Shown here piece by piece: positions 37,222 through 47,080 of a stretch of DNA of 64,000 nucleotides. The DNA comes from Manduca sexta (taxonomy: Eukaryota; Arthropoda; Insecta; Lepidoptera; Sphingidae), in contig NC_051141.1 of the NCBI RefSeq assembly GCF_014839805.1, forward strand, positions 14,082,777-14,146,776, in the 5' to 3' direction. Made by a program: the position numbers and the translations under genes. Numbering within the stretch: the stretch's first letter is position 1; each line of letters opens with the position of its first letter. The notes under the pieces were generated by a model that had not been told where the DNA came from, made no database searches, and was given only the letters and a program-made list of their open reading frames with translations.

Positions 37222-37358
37222 AAGCATCGGAATGTTTGCCGGCAAACATGAAGCTACATGACATTTACGTGTGTATTATAACCTTATATACTACATAATA
37301 AGGTGACACGCGTAATGTCATGTAGCTGTCATGTTTGCCGGCAAACATTCCGATGCTT
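37222..37358. mobile_element. Foldback element with nested 18-bp palindromes
   Basis: Two inverted arms of about 65 nt start with AAGCATCGGAATG and surround a short AT-rich centre. Each arm carries ATGTTTGCCGGCAAACAT, an 18-bp perfect palindrome. No ORF. The structure fits a short non-autonomous foldback/MITE element. Target-site duplication is unclear. Confidence 0.8.
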
Positions 37359-37442
37359 TAAGTGTCAAAGTTTATAATGTGATCACACTTTTCGTAACGC
37401 TCGTCACGCATTCACCAACTTACAGCCCAAGTCAAGCGTGCG

Positions 37443-37770
37443 TAGGGGGCCGTTAAGTATTACGTAACGCAATTTTTGAAGATTTTTGAACCCCCACCCC
37501 TCCATGTAACGCGCCGTAACGTTTTCCTGTACGCCCCCCCCCCCCCCAAAGTCTCAAAACTCGAAAGTGTAACTTTTTTTGGAATATTCACAATAACTTT
37601 ACGCAAAATACAAGAAAATCGCTAAAATACCTTTGTTATTGTTACAAAATAAAACAAACAATGTTACATAACTCTTGTACGAGACCTCGCTCCCGCGCCT
37701 GTTACGCATCGTAACGTTTTACAAGACCCCCGTCCCCAATTCTCGTTACGTAACACTTGAACGGCCCCTA
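37443..37770. mobile_element. DNA-transposon-like element with ~26-bp terminal inverted repeats and C14 tract
   Basis: Left end TAGGGGGCCGTTAAGTATTA and right end (read inverted) TAGGGGCCGTTCAAGTGTTA continue into TTACGTAACG on both sides. Inside are ACGTAACG-type repeats and a run of 14 C at 37534-37547. There is no coding capacity, so it is a non-autonomous element of a type widespread in animal genomes. Superfamily unassigned. Confidence 0.75.
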
Positions 37771-38350
37771 AACCAGTTTTAATTAAAAAACAAAAAATAC
37801 TTATAGCGTGATGTGCGCCCATGTTTCTGTCAGTCAACGCTCATCATTGTCGATCAAAGAACAGTACAGTTAGCTAAAGACCGGATATCAGGGCCAAATT
37901 TGTGCTCCAAGTTATTACAAATTGGTAATAAGTCGCTGTCTTTTTTGAAATGTCGTGTGACAAGATATCACAGCGTCCTTAGATATTAATATTAAAATAT
38001 TTACAGAAAATATCACGATATGGAAAAATATGAAGTATTTTACATTGGTGTTTTGATATTTCACGGTAGATTGACTAACCATCACATATCCGCAAAATGT
38101 TTGTATGAAATCCGCCCAACTCTTTGACGTCGATGATTTATTTAAAATTACAATGAAACGTCTTCTAATGATATAGCATTTGGCAAAACACTTACAAAAC
38201 AATCTCATAAAATATTGTACTTATGTCGAAGATGTTTTTATTACATAGATACGTTGTCCGAGCTCAATACTGGCAAGACGCAAGGAAGGTAATTGCCCGA
38301 CTCGACGGCCAATGAGCGTGCAGCACTAACGCTGTTACGTAACTGTCGAT
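37771..38350. other. Non-coding stretch, nothing recognised
   Basis: The 97-codon minus ORF at 37915-38208 lacks domain resemblance and splice signals. Confidence 0.45.
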
Positions 38351-38437
38351 GTATATATAGCCTTTTCTAACGAATGTATGCTGCATCATTTTATTCCTTC
38401 TTCGAGCTAATTTGTGATACGTACAGGTACGTGAATA
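38351..38437 (+). promoter_or_regulatory. Candidate TATA promoter with a short first exon
   Basis: GTATATATAG (38351-38360) is followed about 30 bp later by GCATCATT, a plausible start site, and then by a donor ACAG|GTACGTG near 38437. A frame from the ATG at 38374 leaves 2 nt at this donor, the phase accepted by the exons at 42019 and 42414. However, that ATG lies closer to the TATA box than usual, so the exon may be untranslated. Speculative. Confidence 0.3.
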
Positions 38438-39265
38438 TAGCAAATATTGCTCCGTTTTTATGTGCCATTTTTTGTGTATGACGCGTCTATTTGTAAAACG
38501 TCATTGACATATATACAATGTTTTCACTATTTCATGGACAATATAGTGACATGACTGGGGCAATTTTTTCAGCTAATACTTTAAACTCGCAGATTTAATA
38601 GTTTTCCTATATAGGATTTTTAACCACAAAATGATATTTATCTGCGGCAAAGAGGCTTTAATATCGCTTAAAGTTACATTGAATGGGGGAAATAAACCAC
38701 AAATTATCTTGTACTACAATGTTATGCCTCTTATAATTGACATTTCAAAATGTAAACATGCCTAAAACAAAAGCACCGTTTCTTAATTTTTCTACTCTGA
38801 GTTTGATTATGCATTTTTAAATTTTTTATTATTACATAATTTCGCAGAAAAAAATTAAAAACCGAAGAATGCTTGATGACGTCATATATACGGTTGAATG
38901 AAAAAGTTCCTTTGTTCACCTTACTATTTATTTTAAAAAACTAAAACACCGTCATTTGTCAATGTCAATATTATAATACTTACGTCACAACTGTCACTTT
39001 CAAAGAGAGAGAGAAACAAAACAAACTGTCACGACACTTTTTACTGCAAAGCAAAGGTCATTACGTCTTGAGCCGTATATATGAAGTCATTTGGTGCTTA
39101 CATCGTTTTAGAATAACACAATATTCAAAATGAAAATCATGAATGAAATATCTGAATTTTGAAAAAAAAAATGGGTCTCATAATTTTAGATCTAGTTTCA
39201 TAAATAAAAATATTTGAGTATGATGAAAAATGAAATGTTGTCAATTGCACTGTGTACACTTTACT
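38438..39265. other. Non-coding stretch, nothing recognised
   Basis: AT-rich. It contains a GAGAGAGAGAAACAAAACAAA purine run near 39006. No exon supported. Confidence 0.45.
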
Positions 39266-40121
39266 TTATAAAGCTGCGAGCACAGTCTCGCATCTTAAAC
39301 ATTTGTCGCTGCCTTTCTTTGTATTATATCTCCTGCACCGTAAACACTGCCCTCCACTACTTGGTGACAGCTCCACGCGCCAACTGTCAACGTCTGACAG
39401 CTCCAAACTGACAGATGACAGTTCCAATATCTCACAGTACGCTGTCATTGCCATTTATTTTATTTAAAGGCGTCAGTTTCTGGTACAAATTAGAATTCGT
39501 ATAAATTTTCGCTGAAAATTTCTTTAAACTCTCATTTTTCGCTAAAACGCATACGTCTTTTTTGATGTCCAAAATGGCGTCCATAATGGAAACATCTATA
39601 TTTTCGGCGGGAGCAACACAGGCTTCGACCATAGTGAAATAGAATGGTTTCTCGAACAATGGATGGTGTTGCCATGCTTCTTCTATTAAATGAGGCAAAA
39701 TCGGCCCTAAAGCCTTGCACACAAAGATATTAAAATGGTATTAACAACTAGTTGCGCGGACAATCTTTCCGCTGAATCTTTTTGGCTGCAATACAACCTG
39801 TCCTTAACACAATGACAGTAAAGCCCGGAGACCTTATTACTAACGAAATAGAGTATCGATTGCGCTGCATGATTGTATCTGAAGTTGTCGTAATGGTCGA
39901 ATATTTGTTTTGTGAAATTTTCCGTTTCCTTCACCATGTAACTGTCGAAGTAATTTAATGTCAATTTTCGATGAAATTTATCTTTGTCCACATCACTGAT
40001 GACGCTTAGCAGATATCTCATGATGTTCCGAACCCTTATTACTTCATTTTGACAGTCGTCTAACAGTTTTTTGCTGACGACAATTTGCGAATGCTGAGTT
40101 GCGTGACTCGCCACCCACCAT
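39266..40121 (-). pseudogene. IARS2: Mitochondrial isoleucyl-tRNA synthetase, last exon, frameshifted
   Basis: The enzyme charges mitochondrial tRNA-Ile. The minus strand reads WWVASHATQHSQIVVSKKLL after an acceptor (TGATTACAG, exon start 40121), through the anticodon-binding region (RYNHAAQSILYFV, KDRLYC, SAERLSAQLVVNTILISL). A 2-nt (GT) insertion near 39728 shifts the frame, and it continues as KALGPILPHLIEEAWQHHP. Near 39445 a second shift, best explained by loss of 2 nt, leads to CEILELSSVSL and a zinc-type end with CLRC and CLRC before the stop at 39266-39268. This is the family's C-terminal 280-odd residues in one exon. No other exons were found nearby. Duplicated fragment is most likely; two sequence errors in a live gene are the alternative. 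Confidence 0.8.
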
Positions 40122-40356
40122 CTGTAATCATTTTTTATACCATACATTATTGATTAATAATCATCCACATTTTTTTTATATTTTATACGATACGAAGAGA
40201 TGTTCGACTGAAGGAGGGTCCAGAGTTCAATCCCCGGTCGTGTTGATTAACACAATTCACACTATCACTTCGAATAATGCCACTTTATTTTCAACGTGCC
40301 ATTTGTATACAGAGTATTGGACTTTGGAATAAGTAAACACCAGGGGCCTATTCTCT
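40122..40356. other. Intron-like flank with tRNA-derived repeat fragment
   Basis: GGTCCAGAGTTCAATCCCCG (from 40217) resembles a box B and hints at a further SINE fragment. The segment ends in AGGGGCCTATTCTCT, which I recall as the edge of a common lepidopteran repeat, directly at the assembly gap. Confidence 0.35.
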
Positions 40357-40856
40357 NNNNNNNNNNNNNNNNNNNNNNNNNNNNNNNNNNNNNNNNNNNN
40401 NNNNNNNNNNNNNNNNNNNNNNNNNNNNNNNNNNNNNNNNNNNNNNNNNNNNNNNNNNNNNNNNNNNNNNNNNNNNNNNNNNNNNNNNNNNNNNNNNNNN
40501 NNNNNNNNNNNNNNNNNNNNNNNNNNNNNNNNNNNNNNNNNNNNNNNNNNNNNNNNNNNNNNNNNNNNNNNNNNNNNNNNNNNNNNNNNNNNNNNNNNNN
40601 NNNNNNNNNNNNNNNNNNNNNNNNNNNNNNNNNNNNNNNNNNNNNNNNNNNNNNNNNNNNNNNNNNNNNNNNNNNNNNNNNNNNNNNNNNNNNNNNNNNN
40701 NNNNNNNNNNNNNNNNNNNNNNNNNNNNNNNNNNNNNNNNNNNNNNNNNNNNNNNNNNNNNNNNNNNNNNNNNNNNNNNNNNNNNNNNNNNNNNNNNNNN
40801 NNNNNNNNNNNNNNNNNNNNNNNNNNNNNNNNNNNNNNNNNNNNNNNNNNNNNNNN
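40357..40856. other. Assembly gap (500 N)
   Basis: Exactly 500 undetermined bases, so probably a fixed-size placeholder whose true length is unknown. ORFs spanning it are meaningless. Confidence 0.99.
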
Positions 40857-41572
40857 TCCATAAAACTTACAACTAAAATATGTGCTTGCGTCAATAATAT
40901 CACAATTAAAGTGATATATGGTACACAAATATCTAACCAAATCTAACTGATCTCTTTATTTACAGTGCAAACGAATATGTTGCCATTCGAGTCGTTGGAA
41001 TTTCCCCAAAAATGTTTAATATGCCAAGAGCTCGACTTGACAGAGATGGTGTTTCTATGCGTCGCGTGCACTTTCATTATTTTACTTCTCATGCAGACCT
41101 GTCGCATCATATCCTACGGCTCCGAGGACGTCACATTGTAGAATGGATCAAGGCAATGAGTAAAATCGTATTTCTCTATAGTTTATTATATATGCACTTA
41201 AAGTTTTTGAAATGGTTATAAGTACTGCCTGTTATTCCCGACAGGCTGTTGTTGAATCTCGTGCAATGTTACAATGGCCATCCTGATAGTAAGTGAACAT
41301 TGAAGTGACCAGAATTCTTCTGCAATATTTTTTCCACTAAACGGGTTAATAAATACGCCGTGTCAATAAAATAAATTAAACCGTAAGGAAGAATTGAATT
41401 GGGAGGGAAGAGTTTTATGAGAGTTTCGGCAATGGTGCGTAACTATTTGCCATCAACAGTCGCGGAAAATTCATTATGTCAGTTCAGTTTCTATTATAAA
41501 CGCAGCCCTTGGTAATGTTTTTAAGAAAATAGAATCTTGCAAAACTGTACTAAAACGAAGGTGGGCCACGTT
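40857..41572 (+). repeat. Exact 716-bp duplicated segment, copy 2
   Basis: Identical to 29616-30331. It starts at the first base after the gap and diverges after CACGTT, continuing CACCTAACG. Here the downstream sequence leads to further membrane-protein exons at 42019 and 42414. Confidence 0.95.
40966..41141 (+). CDS. Second copy of the candidate membrane-protein terminal exon
   Basis: Base-identical to the exon at 29725-29900: acceptor, ATG at 40977, one membrane segment, stop at 41139-41141, and AATAAA signals downstream. The partner exon A would fall in or before the gap in this copy. Whether this is a true second copy or a doubled assembly cannot be told here. Confidence 0.35.
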
Positions 41573-42018
41573 CACCTAACGTAACAGTGGTCCACATTTT
41601 TTATCTACACTAGTTTACTGTTACATAAGTGCCTTCCGCCAGCGGGCCCTGTCGTTATGACGTCACACCATGACGCTACAGATTTTTATGCTCTTTAGAA
41701 ATAGCACCGACTGGAACTAACGAAAGTTATGATCAAATATTCCCTGCTGTGGTATTACGAGTCACAGACAAAACTGTTACAAGAATAATTTTGTAAGCGT
41801 GTACATTTTCCGAAATGACAAATGTTCTCATATTGAAGAATATAGTATTAAAAAGAACATTACGGTAATGCAAAAGTATAAATGACACTAGTCTATGAGC
41901 ACTTCATACACTTTTTGATAAAGCAAACTTTCAATCTTATATGTAATGCTGAGTTGCAGAATGAATCATATAATGTTATGTAAGAATTTAATAACATAAC
42001 ATTGTGGTCTGTTTTCAG

Positions 42019-42214
42019 AATACAAAAATGCGCAGTTCCATGTTGCACGTGCCAGTGTTGCGGAAAGAAGAACGGGTGTAAAAACAATGCCGCGTGTACC
42101 ACATTGGCTGTGATTTTGCTCCTGGCCATTATATTTGTTGAGGCGTACAACAAATTGAAGAGATGGGTGAGGAGACGAAGGAGATGTAGCTGTTATTTGG
42201 TATTTATTTTGTAA
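42019..42214 (+). CDS. Candidate exon: Cys-rich, membrane segment, polybasic tail
   Basis: The acceptor GTCTGTTTTCAG ends at 42018. Entered with 1 nt, the frame reads IQKCAVPCCTCQCCGKKNGC, then a hydrophobic stretch (TTLAVILLLAIIFVEAY), then KLKRWVRRRRRCSC and a stop at 42214. The order (clustered cysteines, one membrane segment, polybasic stretch) looks purposeful, and the frame has no ATG, so it needs an upstream exon. It enters in the same phase as exon A (28161) and the exon at 42414. No family recognised. A donor-like GTGAGG inside it gives alternatives. Confidence 0.4.
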
Positions 42215-42413
42215 ACTTAAATACTGTGCTACAAACTCAGGTTCACGTGAGTGAATGAAACCTAGGAACTAGTGAGCACGTCATGTCCTTATTTGTGGAT
42301 TAATTCTTGATTTTCGGTGCTTATTGCTATTCACAGAATGTTTATTCACACTATATTTTTAGCCTCAGAAATCACTTAGTTTATCAAGTTTTGTTTGTAA
42401 TATTATGTTATAG

Positions 42414-42627
42414 GACGAGTGGAATGAATCAAGAGCATCGGCTGCTGCAGACCGCCGGCGCCGGCGCAGTGCCGCCTTATGAACGTCTCCTCATGTTGGT
42501 TGTCGGATTCGCGCTTCTATACATTATATTTGATGAACAGTCTAATCTCGATGCTTTATAATAAAAAGTAGCGAAATACACCTTCTAGTTTTAATGATTA
42601 TGTCACATAAAAATTTGTTTAAATAAA
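42414..42627 (+). CDS. Candidate exon / smORF: 45-residue single-pass membrane protein
   Basis: An acceptor (ATTATGTTATAG) ends at 42413. Ten bases later the ATG at 42424 opens 45 codons (MNQEHRLLQTAGAGAVPPYE...) to TAA at 42559-42561. A single hydrophobic segment (LLMLVVGFALLYIIF) is followed by a short acidic tail (DEQSNLDAL). The coding part is clearly GC-richer than its flanks. AATAAA overlaps the stop (42560-42565) and recurs at 42622-42627, so this is a terminal exon. It could stand alone as a micropeptide or be an alternative 3' end of a longer protein. No known micropeptide was recognised. Confidence 0.45.
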
Positions 42628-42860
42628 TATGACCGGAACAATATTAAATATACAATTACAATAATTCAATAGGCCAGTTTTCATAATAAGGGTTATCTCT
42701 ACTTTCCATGGAACGAGATGCTCAAATGGCAGGTTTGTGGTTACTGTAATGTGATTGTCACGCACGATCTCCGTAGAATGTATTATCGTCATTACCTGGT
42801 GTATTTGCAACACTACATTTACGCTGTTTGTGACAAGCTAAAACTTCGCAATACTATAAT

Positions 42861-43057
42861 TTTGCGAATATTCAGTGTTAAATTTTCCGTTGTCCTCAAA
42901 CACGGAATGTATTCAGTATGTTATAATTAAAACACTTGCATCATCAACGAAAAATTTAATCTTATTATATAACATATATTTATTTTGCGAATATTCAGTC
43001 TTAAATTTTCCGTTGTCCTCAAACAACTAAAAAATTTAAAACTGAACATTCGCAAAA
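42861..43057. repeat. Direct repeat plus 75-nt near-perfect hairpin
   Basis: TTTGCGAATATTCAG with the following 27 nt (42861-42902) recurs at 42984-43025 with one change. The second copy pairs with an inverted copy ending at 43057 (ACATTCGCAAAA). Together they form a stem of about 33 bp with few mismatches and a loop of about 8 nt (42983-43057). Confidence 0.75.
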
Positions 43058-43364
43058 TATATATATAAATGTTCGTGTAAAGTGAAAAACTTACGTTCTA
43101 TGACTTATAACTAAAATTTTCTTCTTCAAATTAAAAAACTAAACAGGCGACTTCGTAGTTCTAAGGTAGATCAAAAACTTCTCCAGACTCTCGAGTTACA
43201 TATTCATTAAAAAAACATAGTCCTTCATACATGGGGGTGATTCAGATACCCTAAGAGGTGCTCTATCCCTGGACTTCCGCTTGACACTACTTTCTGGGAC
43301 ATCCTGTATAATTAGTCTGTTTCCCTTGTCACTCCATAACTTGAGAACAAATTAAGCGATTTAA

Positions 43365-43880
43365 TTTTTAGGGTTCGGTACCTCAAAAGGAAAAAACTGA
43401 ACTCTTATAGGATCACCATTTTGTCCGTCTGTCAAGACTCTTTTTCTCGGGAACACGTAGAGGTATTAAGCTGTGAAAAAATCTAACTTCTACGCCAACG
43501 CAATCAAAACAACGCCCGTTTATGCCGCAAATTTTCGAAACTCGTATTAAATTGAAATTCATATCAAATACTCAGGTTTATAATACGTTTAAGCTGTAAA
43601 AAAAACAAATTTCTATGTCAACGTAATCAAAAGAATTTAAGCCGCATACTTTCCAACTCGCAACTACTCGCAACGGAATCAAAACCTATAGGGTACCTAC
43701 TTCCACTCAACCTAGAATTTTGAAACTTAAATAAGCGCTTTGCACCAACCCAGGTTCTCGGCGAATCTTTCGCAAGCAGACAATATCCGCCAAGTGTGTA
43801 CGCATCCTTGGAATACTTAAAAAAATCTATACAGGTTAATACACATAATATTTTATGATCCTCAAAATACAATATGAAAC
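43365..43880 (+). repeat. Interspersed repeat I ('GGGTTCGGTACCTCAAAAGG' type)
   Basis: Starts with GGGTTCGGTACCTCAAAAGG, then TATAGGATCACCATTTTGTC, TTCTCGGGAACACG and CAACGCAATCAAAAC. I recall this family from lepidopteran and other arthropod genomes. Parts occur twice within the block (near 43480 and 43610). The minus-strand ORF 43627-43872 is incidental. Confidence 0.6.
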
Positions 43881-45294
43881 AGTTTTAATGATTTTCAAAA
43901 CAAAGATTTACATAAAGTTACTGCAGAAGCTAAAATGTACGTGAAGTCGCGTGGAAATCTTGTGCAATTTAAAAGATCACTGGGTGAGTTCAGCGCGCCG
44001 CGCCGTCTCACAATACATTATGTAAGAGAATCTCGATAATAAAGGCCTGCATACGAAGCTCAATAGTATACAATTCGCAACCTTAATGTAAAGTGTATAA
44101 GGGGCGTGAGGTACACACAGGACATGGAGGTAATGTAACATTTATAATGGGGTAAGCCCAATTCACTACCCCATATCTATAGAAACCCACAGGTTGGGTG
44201 ACCCAGACTAACCCAAAGCAAACATTAAAGTTGACAAAAATTGTGGCCGATTTTCGAAATTTCGAAATAAATAAATACTATTTGTATGTTACTATACAAA
44301 AGTAGGATTTTTGTTCTGTAATACCATGTGATTAGATGTGGGGCTTTTGTTTCCTTTTGCCAAACTTTATTTTACAATTCGTAACAATGACGTACTTAAA
44401 GCATCTCATCGCGTTTATGACAATAGAAATTGCGATACGGGATATCTTTCCACGCTAATTTATCAAAGATGACACGGCCGTGGTACGATATTACACCGTC
44501 ATTAAGAACAAAGTCCCAGTTTTGGCTGACTATATCGACACCTGCCAGAACTCCTTGAATGACTATTAGTCAGACTATTCTCTATGAAATACCAAAATTA
44601 GTAGATATAATTTAAGCTTTTTAAAACAGAAGATAATACTAATAAATATAATAAAAAGTAACCGAATTTATAATTAGGTACAAACAGGAACGAGCTTTAC
44701 TACCAAAAAAAATATTTTTCTATTTCAATGTTCAGTCGAAGTCATGCCCAAACCATCCATTATAAATTGCTATAATAAATATTGTACACATTGCAGTCTT
44801 AATGAGAATTTAAATGGGCATTTCAGAGCCCACATTACAGCGATTATTCCGGACAAAAGTAGAAGGGAAAGATTCCGCAAACACGCATTACCTAAAAGCA
44901 AACCATAAACATAACATTCACTTTTACTCACTGCAATTAACAAAGCTTAAACTACTGAGATGGCTGAACTTTCATTACACAAAAATCGTTAGTTACATCT
45001 ATGTAAACAAAAAACAGTGATGTACCGCATAATTCATACATCTTTTTTGCACGCCCAAACTGGCTTGTCAAGAAAGTCCTAAATTATCCAAACGAGTAAA
45101 AAATTTCGAAATAACGCAAAAACATGTACAAGGTCTTGAAAAAAATATCTTCGATGGCAATTTCTGAACTTTATTTGATATTGCAATATTCGCGCGAGCA
45201 TATGATGTGCCAGATGACAAGCGACTAAATCGCCTTACCTCATACAAATGAGGAGCAAAGCACTCACAAGTTTTAAAACACTTTTGCTTTAATA
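43881..45294. other. Non-coding stretch, nothing recognised
   Basis: No exon-like segment. The ORF 44814-45020 has no recognisable domain. Confidence 0.45.
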
Positions 45295-45830
45295 TTTTAT
45301 GTTACTACTAGCTTTTGCTCGCGACTTCGCCCGCATTTAAGAATTTTCCGGGATAGAAGATCTACTTTATATTTTATACTAAGTATATATTTAGATAGCA
45401 AGTAACTTATGTCCTTTCCACAGTCTCAAACTACATATCTTCTCATCAATTTTCATCGAATCCGTTGGGTAAGTTCTTAAGTTTATCACGTTCAGACAGG
45501 TAGACTGTGAAGGACTTTGAATATATTTTTTGAACTTTTTAACAGTAATAATTCCATCATACACGGTTGTTGCATAATTTTAACCGTTTACATAGCGCAC
45601 GCAACGCAAGCTCTGAAAAGGAATACATTTTCCCCGTTTTTACAACATTTATCATTTATGCTCCGCTCTTATTAGTCATAGCGTGATTGTATTTAGCCTA
45701 TAATCTCACTGGATAAGTGTTAGGAAAAATTAAAAGATTTTTAAATTCGGACCAGTATTTCCCGAGATTAGCGCGTTCAAGCGCACAAAGTCATCAGCTT
45801 TATATATTTAGTATAGATAGATAGATTAAA
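45295..45830 (-). repeat. Interspersed repeat C, near full-length copy
   Basis: On the minus strand it runs from GCGCTAATCTCGGGAAATAC through CTATGACTAATAAGAGCGGA, the GCGTGCGCTATGTAAACGG type block, and ATTTCATCG-like parts, to a tail GGCGAAGTCGCGAGCAAAAG. Homologous to 4560-5160, 12535-12960 and 61365-61700. Confidence 0.75.
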
Positions 45831-45844
45831 GGCAGTACTCACTT

Positions 45845-46040
45845 TCGCCCTGTGCGATATCAGCTGAGGCGTTGTTAAAGTAAACTGGCGGTCACTATTT
45901 GTCAAATAGATATCAATACATCACAGCATATTTCGGATTTTTATAGCTGAGTTTTGTTTTGAACATCGGCGACTCAGCTGAGAACAAACTCTTAAATATC
46001 AACTTCAGCTTTAATTATTAAATAGTTCAATACAATATAT
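45845..46040. repeat. Interspersed repeat E, copy 2
   Basis: CAGCTGAGGCGTTGTTAAAG, TTTTTATAGCTGAGTTTTG and TTATTAAATAGTTCAATAC match 17260-17480 in the same order and orientation. It abuts the repeat C copy. Confidence 0.6.
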
Positions 46041-47080
46041 ATCTACATGAGCTCCTTCTCAAAGATGAGATTGATTAATTAATAGGGCCCTAAGATTGGG
46101 TTAGACACTAAATCAAGACGAATGTACGATATAAGCCGGAACCGATTCAGCAATTATTTTTTTTTGCAAATTACATTAGTTTACCTTCCTTTTCTATAAT
46201 TTCAAGATTATTGCAGAAATAAAAGCTCTTTCTGATAGTCTGGTAGCATAAGGTCACAAAAAGTAAAAACATGCAAAGGAAAACCGAATTTGTATTATAT
46301 AGCAATCATAGACACTCAGTTATTAGGGTTACCGTAGACAGTTCGTTTAATAGTATGTGGGTCAGTGACTCCATGAGCATCGCATGACTTATGGATGTCA
46401 TAATAGTGTAGCAACTTAATGCCATGATTTCGCACTGCCCTTAGAGAACACATTATATCCCTCTCTCATTTTAGCGTGACGTAAATGATTATTAAAATTG
46501 GATATTCAGACGATTCCCATTCTCCGCAACAATTTTACCGACAATTTGTTTCGTATTAACCATTCTAAGAAATAAGATACGATTTAGTAACAATGGTTAC
46601 TCAATACTTGAAAATGTGTTGGGACAATCTACTATGTTATTTGTTGTTTTTGACGACCGTCATGTATACGCATAAAAGAAATTGGTTATTTATCAGCTTG
46701 AACGCGCTAATCTCAGGAACTATTAAACTGATTTTCATTTTATTTTTCACTAATAGGAAGCTACTTTACCCTTAAGTACTATTTATCCTGAAAAACTTTT
46801 CCCGCGGGTGGAGCCGCAGGCAAAGGCTACTATTGTTTAGCCAATTATAAGAACGACGCCTGGAGTTCTCAAAAAGAACCGAAAATTTTCTTATACATTT
46901 AATTATAACTTCTATTATTACAGAAAATAATTAAAACTAAATTATAACTAGATCGCGACGAATTCGATGCTAGAATCCAAGTGCGTGCGAGGGCGCGGAC
47001 TCGACGGCGCATCTCGTGGACCGGTGTCAGTACTTCCGTAATGGCGCCATGTTATTGCGTGTTATATGTTCAAGGTCCGA
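46041..47080. repeat. Repeat-fragment stretch
   Basis: Holds a fragment related to repeat C at about 46690-46835 (TTGAACGCGCTAATCTCAGG, tail GGGTGGAGCCGCAGGC) and a GC-richer patch at 46975-47060. The rest is unremarkable. Confidence 0.45.

Noticed and set aside
40257..40946. ORFs of 212-227 codons
   Set aside because: They span the 500-N assembly gap and are artefacts of reading N as open codons.
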